A stretch of DNA of 64,000 bases from Taenia hydatigena (lineage: Eukaryota > Platyhelminthes > Cestoda > Cyclophyllidea > Taeniidae): positions 7,033,873 through 7,097,872 of the forward strand of contig JADWOT020000001.1 in the NCBI GenBank assembly GCA_036345935.2, read 5' to 3'. The translations under genes were made by a program, and so were the position numbers. Below are positions 25,141-37,970 of this stretch, one piece after another (the first letter of the stretch is position 1; each line of letters starts with the position of its first letter). Under the pieces are notes generated by a model. It saw nothing but the letters and a program-made list of their open reading frames with translations. It did not search any database and had not been told where the DNA came from.

Positions 25141-25854
25141 CGGTTATTGTTCATCCACCACTATCACATGCCCTTTACTAACTACCAACTTCCATCACTC
25201 TCTACCCTCTCTCCTCTTCTTGCCTCACTCCATCGATTGCCCTTCTCACACACGCGCAAACACACCCAACTCCTCATTCACTTAAGCGCTCCTCTGTGCG
25301 TCGTGTCGACTTCCGCTCCTCCTACTCCAAATCACCTCGTACCACCGGCTAACCCTTCCCATACTACTTGACACCACAACCTACCCATACAACAACACGC
25401 ACCTCTACTGGCTGCCTAACACTGAAAGATAGCGCCTTATCAACATCAGCATCAAAGTCATTTTGGCTTCATGATTGCATCCATTGCCTATGAGTGGTGA
25501 ATGGTGCCGCATTCCGTCTATTGCACTTGCGGCTGCGCGTTTTGCGCAGTAACTTGCAACGCGATCTCATGCACACTCCAATTGATTCTCCCTCTTCTTC
25601 AGCGCCTTGGCGAAATTTGACACCTTATTAATCACTTTGGATCAGTTGGATATGTGACTTCCAGCCTATCGCAACATAACAGAGGGCAGCGTTGTTTTGA
25701 GAGGTTGGATAATGCGCGGCGGATGGAAGAGGGCTACTAGTGATTTAAGCTTGTCCAATGCAAATCACGCAGCATGCATGGCTGGCTTCTACGCAAGCAA
25801 GTAAGAGGATGTCAGACAACTAACAAAAATCTGTGGCAAGATTATGAGTTCGTA

Positions 25855-26285
25855 AATAATGCAATGCAGTGGACTTGGATTGTATCCAATAGCACATTCG
25901 TTGCGTATGATGCTTACCTCTAAATAAAATCGTCAAGTCATTTGGGTTTGTCGTGCTCACCACACACAAAGTCCAGTCAAAATGGCATCCACAATGTTTA
26001 AGCAATCACTAATACAATTTAGCTGCTAAGTAAACCGTTTTTGCCACCCACTAGAATTGATCTAATTTTGATTCCTCCAAACTCCAACATAATGCACGTT
26101 ATCCAATGCGAGATAGGGGATGTTCGGTAAATCAGTAAACAAGGCCCCACTTTCTCGGTTAGGGTGGATGCGGAAGTCAGACCACTGATAAACAATGCAG
26201 TGCAGTTGGCTTGACTTGTGTTTACAGTCACAATCATCGTCGAGTCATTTGGGCGTGTCAAGCCAACTAAACACCAATAGTAGCC
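25855..26285. repeat. Pair of diverged direct repeats
   Basis: Two blocks about 320 bp apart share ordered matches: AATGCAATGCAGTGGACTTG (25858) against AATGCAGTGCAGTTGGCTTG (26195), and TCGTCAAGTCATTTGGG (25931) against TCGTCGAGTCATTTGGG (26237). They look like two decayed copies of one dispersed repeat of unknown class. Confidence 0.45.
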
Positions 26286-27152
26286 CAAAGCCCAACAGTG
26301 ACGTCCTACTCATTACCAATGCCTTCAACTACTAGACAAGTAGACTGTGCTATCCAGGACTATGGATGCAGCTTTGCTTAAACATAAAAGTGGAACAATG
26401 CGCGACTTGAGGTGCGTATTAGTGGGTATCATTTCAATAAATAGCTCTCTATTTCCTCGGCAATGGTAAAGGCTGAAGCGCACCCTAATAATTAGGAGGC
26501 GTTTTCTTGTAGCTACTCATTGCTTGAAGGAGAGGCAATGCAGTTGAAAGTGCTATGGCAGGGTGATTGGTACATTTGGTAGCCAATCAAAGTGCTCGAA
26601 GACTCCTAAACTCTAGCTAACACAAAGTTGCCCGACTAATCCCTGCATTCTCCTTCAAAAAGAAAATCAAAATCTCTTTGGTGCCAAGTGTTACTATTTT
26701 GGGACGAGTAACGACTACTTTGTTGAGGCGATACTGGTTTAGAAGCCATTTGCTGATCGCAGCGCATTTATGACATCCGAATCCCTTCATATAGGCCTGC
26801 GTATCACGCGCATGCACCTAATCCTTCACCTCCCCATTTAACGTACATTTACTGCGCAACTAAATTTAGGTGACAACAAGGAAGATGCAGCTCATTTGAC
26901 AATACCAATATGTAGACGAGTGGGATGACAATAACAGCCACTGGAGCCTCAATCACCGCCTGCACAACCACATTGTTTATAAGTGTTGGATGCAACGTCC
27001 TTCGTCACACTAAAGCTACTGTAAATTGCTCTTACTCATGCGACCTCAGCACTGCCCCTCACATCGCGCGCATTCTTCCTGTATACAACACGTCAAACTG
27101 GAGCCTCTCGCACAATTCATTTATCTCTACCTTATATGCGCACACTCGAGCG
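26286..27152. other. Upstream region of the protease; no gene seen
   Basis: Only short open frames. This is the 5' flank of the cathepsin L gene. Confidence 0.4.
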
Positions 27153-27160
27153 TATTTAAG
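27153..27160 (+). promoter_or_regulatory. TATA-like box of the protease gene
   Basis: TATTTAAG lies about 45 bases before the ATG at 27203, a plausible TATA-type core promoter with a very short 5' leader. A second weaker candidate, TTATATG, lies 20 bases further up. Confidence 0.35.
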
Positions 27161-27202
27161 TAGTGGCCGTTTCGTTCTATGTACACTTGTCACCATTCCA
27201 CA

Positions 27203-29315
<2,113 letters not shown>

Positions 29316-29601
29316 TGCAATGGATAAGACAACAGTGCGATAAATTCTTTGTCGAGCAAACATTACTGTTAACCACTTACCTTAATTAAGTAAAAATCAT
29401 AAGTTGCTACCATCTTCTGGGGACTTCATCCATTACGTCTAGTTAAAGAACAATCTTTATTCCTAGTTTCCCTTCCTAACTCTTTCCCTCCTTCCGAGCT
29501 GATCTCTTGCTTTCTGATCACCTAATGCTTATGAATTTCCCATGCCCCTTTCAACAGCATCAACATTTTGCGACCTAGAGGGAGGAAGGGAGAAAAGCAG
29601 G

Positions 29602-30729
29602 AGCAGCGATGCACAAATAGGTGACTAACGAATGTCGAACACCAGCTCAACCACCCATCCACTCACGCGTTATTGACACGCACAACCAAGCGCTGCTACT
29701 CTGCTCCTAACTCTCCCTCATCTACCCTGCATGGTTTGCCCACACCGCCTCGTCTCCTTTTAAATAGAACAAATAGAGATTAATGCAATCTGCAGTGTAG
29801 TGTTGAAAGAGGCCCTCAATAGGGCCGTTAGAGCGTTCACACGACAGTCGTAACGTCTCTAACTGCCCAACTACCGGGTTCACCGCAATCTAGCCACCAA
29901 AGTCACAGAGACTAAGACCCTGGTGTTTGAGGGCATAGACCACACCTACAAAAATGACGACCTTAAGTGTCGCGTCCTCAGTGTGCGTGATGGCGTAGCC
30001 CATGGCATTCACTAGGAAGGCTTTGAGCACACTCTCAAGTGTCCTTGCAGGCAGGCCTTGAGATGCGTCTCACGTCATCACGACGCGGTAGACTGTGCCC
30101 ACGCTCTATGCCACTTAAGCATAGGCCAGTCAACAAGTCACTTGCGTGAATTTCAACAATTTGCACTAAGATGCATTTCCATCCTTTTGACACACAAATG
30201 CCACCTCCATTGCGATTTCTTATCTGCTTTATCCCAGTTTGTTAGCACTAATCGCATGTGCGCCTAAACACATGGATGACATAATATACATTTGTGAAAA
30301 TAAATGAAGAAATAACTGATAAGGTAGAAAATGATGCAGTGGTAAAATACATCGATAGTTAATGCGTAAAAATAGACACTAAGTGTATACATAGGCTAGG
30401 CTAGCTGCCTACCCTTCTTTCTAGCATGTAGCCATCCAGTAGAGCACCACAGAGCAAGAGAAACCGGTTTACTTCTCCTCCGGACCATGACGGTAGTGCG
30501 GTAGGTAACGTCACAGAATGTGACGATTATAAGATGTCGAAGGAAATCGTCACCACTCTCCTTTCAACAGTAGCAGCAATGCACTAAATATTGGCTAGAG
30601 ATTGTTGGGCGCCAGCCCAACTACCCGCTCACTCAACTATCAGTAACACATGCACAGCCAAGCGCTGCTACTCTGTTTCTAACTGCCTCAGAACCACCCT
30701 GCATGGTTTACTTAAACCATGTCGTCCCC
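29602..30729. mobile_element. TRIM-like element: direct repeats around a non-coding core
   Basis: Segments 29602-29757 and 30572-30729 align along their length at about 970-972 bp offset. Shared blocks are AGCAGCRATGCAC, CACTCA, CCAAGCGCTGCTACTCTG and CACCCTGCATGGTTT. Roughly 70-75% identity by eye. Two equal-oriented repeats around about 815 bp without reverse transcriptase or integrase coding fit an old terminal-repeat retrotransposon in miniature, a class known from taeniid tapeworms. I could not place exact termini, target-site duplication or primer-binding site. Alternatives are two independent insertions of one short repeat. The core contains a sequence like a tRNA B box (GGGTTCACCGCAATC at 29877). 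Confidence 0.45.
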
Positions 30730-30813
30730 ATGTGAAAAGAGCAGGAACAAGTTGGTGCAAGCAGCAATGCGGTCCCAAAATGGAGCCATAAATGGTGACG
30801 TTGGGGACCTCAC

Positions 30814-31505
30814 AAAAAAAAAGAGAAAATTCACAGCGCTGTGCAAAATAATGATAAAAAATTCCCCATCTGAAGCGAAATTTGCAGCACCGTGAAGATT
30901 TATAATTAAAAATTACAAAAAATGAGAGCAAAATTCACATCCTTGACCAGATAATTACCAAAAAAAGAGCCAGCATTGAGAACAAATTTCAAAGTTTCTA
31001 AAAGGTCGAAACTAAACAAAAGCCTAGAAGAAGTAAATATCGCAGTGTCCGGAAGATAAATACAACAAAATTGCCTAAAGAAGGGGCGAAAATCGCAAAA
31101 TTGTGACGATAAATACAACGAAATCGCTTAAGGAAGGAGCGAAAAACAGCAGCCCAGTACATAACAACACAAAAACTGCCTGTACAAGGAGCGAAAATCG
31201 CAGTCTCGTGTAAATAAATACAAAAATGCCCACAAAAGGAGCGAAAATCACAGTCTCGTGAAGACCAATAGCACAAAATTGCCCACAGGAGGAGCGAAAA
31301 TCGCAGTCTCGTGCAGATGAATAGCAAAAAATTGCCCACGGAAGGAGGGAAACTCACAGTCTCGTGTAGATCAATACAACAAAATTGCTTAAACAAGGAG
31401 CGAACAGCGCAGTCTCGTGTCGATAAATAGCATAAAATTGCCTACAGGAGGAGCGAAAATCGCATTCTGGAGTAGATCAGTGTTTAATAATTGCTTCTAG
31501 GGCGA
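30814..31505. repeat. Minisatellite, about 50-58 bp units
   Basis: About a dozen units. The best-preserved ones begin GGAGCGAAAATCGCAGTCTC, continue with GTGNAGATNAATA and end in AAAATTGCCCACA. Clean copies start near 31137, 31189, 31239, 31292, 31344, 31397 and 31452, and copies to the left are increasingly decayed. Each clean unit has the small inverted repeat GCGA-AAA-TCGC. The - strand is open for 132 codons across the array, but that peptide simply repeats the unit and should not be called a gene. Confidence 0.85.
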
Positions 31506-33540
31506 CGAAATTCGTGGTCTCCGGCCTACGCTGTTTGTCGGCTCGCTTATGCTCAATGCAAGAAGCATTGATGCATAAGGCATCCAGATAACTGGATTTT
31601 TTACATAACATAAGAGAGACGAAGTCATAGCATCACTCCGCCAGTCTTAGTTTTAGTAGGCGCGACACAGCCCTGATGTTCTATTGATTGCAGCCAGCAG
31701 AAACCTTTTTGCACCAAATAAATGCAGTTATCCACCAGCTTAACTCCTACATATATTTTACTGCTCGAATCCCACCTTGTTTTCTTCTGGCCCCTTAACT
31801 CAGTCAAGTACAAAAAACAAAGAATAATACTTTCGAGAGCGAACATTAGGCCTATTTCCAACAATCAGCACATCAAATATATGTAATGTTGGTAGGTAGG
31901 GAGTTAACATTTACTGTATCTCCCGTTAGGAGACAGAATCACCAAGGCCTCTGCTGCACTCACAGCAGAGACAAGGGACGGGGAAAGGATCAAGTTTGTG
32001 ACACTAGGAGTTCCACCAAGGACACAACCTTCTAAGCGTTCGCCTTCTCGCACACACTCGATGCCCTAATACTGCGGTTCTCCACCTCATGGAAGGAGTG
32101 CCGAATGAATTACACGTTGTCAAATTGGGCAACAAGCCTCGTGATGAACGAGTGCGAAATCTTTAAAAGCACAAACGACTGTACAGAACAGAGGAGACAT
32201 TTACTTTAGGCCTGGCAAATGAAAAACGGAGTGTGATAACCCTTCTCAGAAACGAAAAAGTTGTCGCCATACAGGGAAGGCATCCCAACACTTTAACCAA
32301 CATAGCCACTTTTGCCACAGCATTGACCAGCTGTTGCCGATGGCACGTGATTTACTCCAGGAGAAATCAAATTGCCACATAAAAAGGCTTAAATGACCTC
32401 ACGGAGTGAAAGCAAAGTATCTCCTCTCACATCGAGGTTTGCAAGATCCCCAGTATTATGCCATCACTCGGTGAAATGATGGATGGGTTACACCCCAACC
32501 GGTTTGCCACCTTTGCAAGAATCGAAACCCTTCATTCATTCACTGAAGTCAGTATGCAATATTTTATTACAACTACCAATGAAGCCAGAAATTTCTTTAT
32601 CGACTACAGCAAGGGGAAGGAAGCCCTACAAAACGCCATCTCATAATTGGACTCTCACAATCAACCACTAGAATGACTTAAATGCACAGTTTTCAGCCCA
32701 TTAATGTGCTAGAGACTGGAACTTTGGTAGAGATTCACATCATACAATCGCTAAATTGTCCACTTACAGCTCCCTCGACTCAATTTTGTGGTTTCTTACA
32801 ATAATCATCATGTGATTATGAACTTTACCGCTGATTCGTCGAAAATGGTTCGACTCCCTCAAGTGACAAACCCGCCGATTCGATATGCAATTTATCGCCA
32901 CAAATAAAACACTGGCAACATTTTGCCTTAATTTGAAAAAGACTTGACACAGTTAAAAACAGCAGGCACAATCCCGATGCAAAATTCGCCTAAGGTAAAT
33001 AAACGTAGCCCACGTCAGCATTTAATCAAATGCATTACACTAATCACGGATTCAGCAAGCCTCAAAAGTCGCTACCCATGCTGTCATGTCAACATTACAA
33101 GTTTGCTAATGCGCAAGCATAAACCAAAAACTTTTAATATAGATACTTACATACCCGAATTCTTTGGCGCAAATTTGATACCAAGCACGGCAACGACCAC
33201 ACCAAAGCCCGACATTTCATATATACCGCTAAATACACGGCGGGGTATTGGGCATGAAAAAAGCAAAATAATTACCACAGGCATTTTTCAATCCTGTATA
33301 TTGCAATAAGAAAAGACTTTTTATCGAAAAACCTTGAAATGTTAGGTAGAAATTTTGCAAACACAAATTGCATCAAGGCACTTGTACGGAACTTCAAATA
33401 AGATTTTAGTTCTAATAATTCTTATTGCATAGGCCAGTTGATAACAAGTCTTTCTTCCAGATCTTAATTACTATCAATTTCATTTCTGCTTGGATTTTTG
33501 GTCGTTTTCAGTTTTTAGAGTTACATCAACTGAAAGTGCT
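31506..33540. other. No supported gene
   Basis: Contains a 121-codon + frame (32944-33309, first ATG at about codon 12) and a 79-codon - frame (31625-31864), both within the range expected by chance. No repeats noticed. Confidence 0.4.
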
Positions 33541-33552
33541 CTAATAGTGTAT

Positions 33553-33818
33553 TGTAGCGTCCCGAGGCTCCCTCGAATGCAAAAGAAGGCAGAATGCTAG
33601 AGCAGAATATATATACTTAACGGGCAGAAGAAAATAAGCTGCTGTTTGTTGGAACTACCGGTTTCGGTCAAGGTCACAGAGGTGGCCGTACGGCCCTAGT
33701 TGCGTAGGCTGGCCGCTGGGCCATGCCAGCGGCTTGTTTCCCTCTGCCTGTTGAATACATGCATTCCACCCTAGCATTCTGCATTCTTTTGCCTTCGAGG
33801 GAGCCTCGGGACGCTACA
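33553..33818. mobile_element. Fold-back DNA element (MITE-like) with 48-bp terminal inverted repeats
   Basis: The left arm (33553-33600, starts TGTAGCGTCCCGAGGCTCCC) and right arm (33771-33818) are reverse complements with only two mismatches. Weaker pairing continues inward for about 40 more bases (33604-33642 with 33732-33770), so most of the 266-bp element can form one hairpin. The centre has GTGGCCGTACGGCC. Flanks carry CTAATAGTG (33541) and CTAATACTG (33819). This could be a 9-bp target-site duplication with one change, offset three bases on the left, as in Mutator-like elements. No transposase is encoded, so it would be non-autonomous. The near-identical arms suggest recent activity. 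Confidence 0.7.
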
Positions 33819-33835
33819 CTAATACTGTTTGGTTA

Positions 33836-33998
33836 GACTACCTGTTCTAGTCAGGGTGACAGAGGTTGCCATATTGCCCTAGCTGCATAGGCTGGCCACC
33901 AGGTCATACCAGTAGCTGATTCCCCCTTTCTGTTGAATATACACATTCTAACCCAGTATTCTCCCTTCCTGCCTTCAAGGGAGCCTGGGATGTTACAG
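33836..33998. repeat. Decayed partial copy of the fold-back element
   Basis: Colinear with the right two thirds of the neighbouring element (33654-33818): ACTACCTGTTCTAGTCAGGG against ACTACCGGTTTCGGTCAAGG, a shared GGCTGGCC block, and a terminal CAAGGGAGCCTGGGATG against CGAGGGAGCCTCGGGACG. It lacks the left arm. About three quarters identical by eye. Confidence 0.6.
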
Positions 33999-34107
33999 TC
34001 AGCCTGTGGACAATGAAGGACTCGGATAGGTGTTTATGTGCAAATCAGACCACATATCGCTGCAATTTGACATAGCAATAAAATATTTAGCAAAAGAATT
34101 TTTACAT

Positions 34108-34215
34108 TTGTTGTCCGGCCAGCTCTAAGTCTTATCTACGGCCACTTGGTGGCCCTTGTATCTTCGTCATGTGGGCTGGCCTCTAGGTCACGCTAGTTGC
34201 TTCATTCATTTTCAA
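34108..34215. repeat. Further eroded fragment of the same element
   Basis: Retains the order GGCCACTTGGTGGCCC, GTGGGCTGGCCTCTAGGTCA and GCTAGTTGCTTC, matching the centre of the fold-back element (CGTACGGCCC, GTAGGCTGGCCGCTGGGCCA and CCAGCGGCTTGTT). Edges are uncertain. Confidence 0.4.
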
Positions 34216-35041
34216 GCGTCGAACATATTTATTTAGATGATAAGAGTAACTAAACCTTGGGTACACTCCTTTCCAGTATTGTATGATAGGTACAGCGTTC
34301 ATCGAGAGGCAGATTCTTGTGCTTCCTGTTGGCACTTGGGTCCTGATCGTCTGTGTTCTTTTAGGAGAGATATGTATTCGTCAATTTCGTGCAAAAATAC
34401 TGCTTCTCTAAGTTAGTTAGATCCGAATGATTGTTCGCTTAACGTTGACTTCTTTCAAAATGATCGGTGGTGTCGCTGCTGCTGATGGTACGGTGGACCA
34501 TGCACCCAATAAACCATCATCTTCCTCTTCTGCGATTCCCTACATATGATGTTTTATGAACTGGTTAAAAAATCGCAATAATTATGGCATACAAAACAGC
34601 TATTTGACTAGACACTGTTTCGCTAGTCCAATTAAGAACCTCAATCCTCGTGTTACGGTGCTTCGGATTCTTTAATCTGGTACCTATTGCATCACACAAG
34701 ATCTAAAAAAACGTGGCCTGCTACTCCAAGGAGAGATAGAGGTGCCAACATTGAAGTGGTATTATCGGGGTAATGCGCATGGGGTCCTCTTTGTAATGGG
34801 TAAACACCTTCCCATGTCCGTAAAATGCACCACCTACTTGATTGTCTCAAAATCGGTATTTGTGTAGAAACAGTTGTAGTGGAGTTTGTTCGGAGAAGGT
34901 GTACGGATGAGTTGATATGAAGCCCCTTCGTTAAATTGACAATTAAACGAAGAAGGTTCGGCATTGGCTTAGCTGCATTTGCTACTCTTAGTGTGCTGCA
35001 ATGTTAAATCTTTCAAATTCTATTTAAAGTTATTTGCACAG
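34216..35041. other. No supported gene
   Basis: A 90-codon - strand frame with a proper ATG (34692-34964, starts MPNLLRLIVNLTKG) has an amphipathic start like a mitochondrial presequence, but nothing else supports it. Confidence 0.35.
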
Positions 35042-36277
35042 GCGCATCAATGTCTGTCTGTTATGTCTCCTTTATCGTCGAAAGTCGTGGTCTGCTATAG
35101 CTGTAACTAAGCATTCCATTGGCACCATTACCACCTCACCACAACTGTGCCCACACGTGAACACCTCCGTTGCAAACGAACTTCTTCTTCCCTTTAAAAG
35201 TGGGTGCCCAGTCCACAGGTAGCGTGCTGTCTCCACCCAAACCTATGTGTAACAGCTTAGTAAGACATCAAACAATTGATATTACCTGCTATTAGGAAAG
35301 CGTTAGGGAGAATTTCGGATGAAGCCTATGCGGTTATTTTCCTCCCCGCCACCAGCAGTTTAAATATTTTTATTAATTAGGTGACCTCCGATTTTCTGAC
35401 CAGGTGGTGATAGTGAAACCGAACTTGCGATGGGCATCAATTTTACCTCTGTAATTTGGAACTATTGACAAGGCCTCCTCCTTTCCGTGGTAGATATCGA
35501 AATGGATTTCAACACGTGTGTGCCATCTTTAAATATTGTTCGGCTTGTTTGAGATTTATATTTTAGTAAGGAAAATGTGCTAGCAAAGGTCCGAGTCACG
35601 ACACGTTAGTGGTAATTCAATGCAAAGATTTGCTCGTACTCAGCTTCTACGGCTCTCTGGTATCCCCAGAAAATATTTTATGTTGAATTGCTTTTGCTAG
35701 AAGCCTCCTTTTCATTGAGTGGTTTTGCTGGCATTTCGGATGTCACTCTCAGCGCCTCAAATCCAAGGTCACGTCAGTCTGTCACTGAGATGTGGCGACT
35801 ACAGGTAGTCGTAGAAAAGCTTCTGCTTCGTGGGTTAGTGGATGAGTGGTCGAGACCTCGACGGCGTGCACTCTCAGCGTGTGTCCCTTTGCTGACTCAT
35901 TCGCGCTGGTCGATCGATGAATCGATGAGAACATCTGGTCTACCCTCGCTGCACCCCCATTACCCTATTAAACAGACGATCGATCGACAGGACTCAGTAA
36001 CCGGGACAAAAAATCACATACATGAATGGCGAGAGAGGCGAATTAATAAATAAATAGATTTAAGTGATGCAGATCAACCGCCCGCTTTACTATAATGAAG
36101 AAATCTGATTTTATTTATTTTTTAAACTCCCTCCTATTGTGTAACGCAGTTTTCCTTTGCAGCCTTGGAGCCCAGAGAGACGCATTAAAACTGTCCTGTG
36201 GATCTAAAATCGTGACGCGGCTTCGTGCAACCTCATGGTTAATAACACAGAATGCACCTTCTAAACGCGTCCATTAA
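35042..36277 (+). CDS. Candidate exons of an unknown + strand protein
   Basis: Exon 35042-35218 lies between acceptor TTATTTGCACAG and donor CACAG|GTAGCG and is open in phase 2 in, phase 2 out (58 codons, starting RINVCLLCLLYRRKSW). Exon 36163-36277 follows a strong acceptor (TTTTCCTTTGCAG) in matching phase and encodes LGAQRDALKLSCGSK onward to a stop. Between them, 35688-36053 is another open + frame of 121 codons, somewhat more G+C-rich, with a TTTTGCTAG acceptor and a CAG|GTAGTC donor-like site. It does not fit the phase of the other two. These may belong to one gene with alternative exons or be unrelated. No domain recognised. Confidence 0.28.
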
Positions 36278-37420
36278 GGTCAATTTTGGGTGCCCAAATG
36301 ATACCATCAAGTAAGGTCCTTTCTAGCCTTCGCATAAGTAGTGATTGCTTACATGGATATGTTCACACTGAAAGAACCGTCCTTTAGTACAATAGATAAT
36401 CCTCCTGCCACTGCATTCCAAGAAAGCAGACAAACAAAACCTTAGCGATCCAACCATTAACGCTTTCAGCAGTGACCTATTTACGCAAATCCGTAGTCGT
36501 CACTCCTGACTGAATGAGGCGACCCTCGACTTAGAGTAAAAATGATTAGGGGAAGGAAATATGGAAATCAGATGGCAGTTATGGTGTCAGAAGAAGCGCT
36601 TTCGTCAAAGGAGACCTTCAGTGAAGATCAATCCACTGTAAACAATTTTCCGCGGTTTTTAGATAGGCGATGGAAAGAGCATTAATTGCGTCTAGGCAAC
36701 GGTATCACATAGTCAGCACACTCCGGCCACGATTCTAGTCCAACAGCGACATCAGTATTGATACTGCTTTTACTAAAATCCGTATTCGGCACACGATCAC
36801 CTTATCCCAAGAACCAATGCTCTGAATTGGACATCACTCTTCCAAACGTACCATTCATCATATTTAGCAAGTGGTTTTTACGACGTTGAGTAGAATTCTT
36901 CTCTCTCTTTAATCTGCATTGTGCACTAGGTGTACACGCATACACCTTCACACCAGGGCTCGATTCAAAGTCATGGAAGCAGTCTCCGATTCCGGCTATG
37001 AATAATATTCATCAAACCATTTTTGTCTGGTAGCTCAAATGAATAATTTTCAAATTAGTTAGCCAGACTTACTATTATCAAGTGAATCAAATGCAGTTCA
37101 CAATGGCAACTAAGGCGCAGTTGGATAGAATGCAAGCGGGGAAGTTAACAAGTAGGAGCGTGTGACATTGCGACTCCGTTTGCGTAAACACTCATATTGA
37201 ATTACTGTTACCATTTTGTGGACTGAAAAGCATTCTCCTTGACATGACTCTACACATAGACTCAGATGAATGACTTCTTCTTTCGTGGTGGCGTCTCCGC
37301 CAAAACAATCCCTGTGCAGTTGTGAAAACATCGCTCTGTTAGCCGGACTCGCGGAGCGATGGCTACTGAGCAAAGCATCAGTAGAGTTGACATACCACCT
37401 CAGAATTTAACAACAACAAG
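36278..37420. other. No supported gene; one - strand frame
   Basis: The - strand frame at 37110-37373 (87 codons) contains a Cys-bearing stretch (LCVESCQGECFSVHKM) followed by GTAACAG, but it has no acceptor I trust. It would lie head-to-head with the + strand candidate at 37421. Confidence 0.3.
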
Positions 37421-37677
37421 GTGGTGGATGCTGAACGAATGCAATCCAAGGAAAGATTGGAGGTACAACGCCTAAGGTTCTTCCAAATTCTGTGCGAAAA
37501 TGCAAAACTTGTAAGCATCAAGCATTTAGTGAAGAGGATCAAAGCGTATGGAAATCCATCCCAATGCCCTCTGCCAGTAAAAGCCTTGACAATCGCTTCA
37601 AGTTGCCAAAATGTGCCCTTAGTGGTTTCCAAGTTCAAAAACGTTATTTAAACCTTGTTGTGTTTATTATTTACTGA
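37421..37677 (+). CDS. Candidate 3' exon(s) with charged helix
   Basis: The first part (from about 37421, in-frame ATG at 37439) encodes a charged, probably helical segment, ERMQSKERLEVQRLRFFQIL, ending at CTT|GTAAGC (donor-like). If unspliced, this frame stops at 37651. A second overlapping frame (stop at 37677) reads KCKTCKHQAFSEEDQSVW and then RFKLPKC, with a CxxC pair. An AATAAA follows at 37698, which supports a + strand transcript ending here, but not which frame is used. Confidence 0.33.
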
Positions 37678-37697
37678 AGTCTTGCCAATGATACACA

Positions 37698-37703
37698 AAT
37701 AAA
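37698..37703 (+). terminator. Polyadenylation signal AATAAA
   Basis: Canonical AATAAA 21 bases after the later of the two possible stop codons of the candidate + strand exon, a usual distance for a short 3' UTR in compact worm genes. AATAAA also occurs by chance in A+T-rich DNA. Confidence 0.35.
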
Positions 37704-37970
37704 GCTTCTCCGACCAAAAACCCGGGCGCAACTGCAGTTACCAGAAAACCCACGCAAAACGACAATCCAAATTTGTTGCGTGAAGAAGTGGCCGACGTAA
37801 CTAATAAAAGCGACTAGGTTTTATCTTTTAAAAGCACAAAAGAGGCCTTGAAGTTACTTTCGTCTTTTACATTTCCAGCAACAGTACTGGGTTATAATTT
37901 TTCCATATCTAATTCTGCGTTGTCTTTTGGATCTGAAGGTTTGTAACTAAAAGCAATGGAGAGTAGCATT

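Noticed and set aside
25010..25371. Two overlapping 91-codon + frames
   Set aside because: They cross CpG-rich and pyrimidine-rich low-complexity DNA; the peptides are Ser/Pro/Thr-biased as expected from that composition.
29877..29891. tRNA gene
   Set aside because: Only a B-box-like sequence and a weak A box; no cloverleaf with a proper acceptor stem could be drawn.
30998..31396. 132-codon - strand open frame
   Set aside because: It lies wholly in the minisatellite and its peptide repeats the unit; absence of stops follows from the repeat.
32944..33309. 121-codon + frame
   Set aside because: Length is within chance expectation, there is no splice or start support, and no family is recognised.
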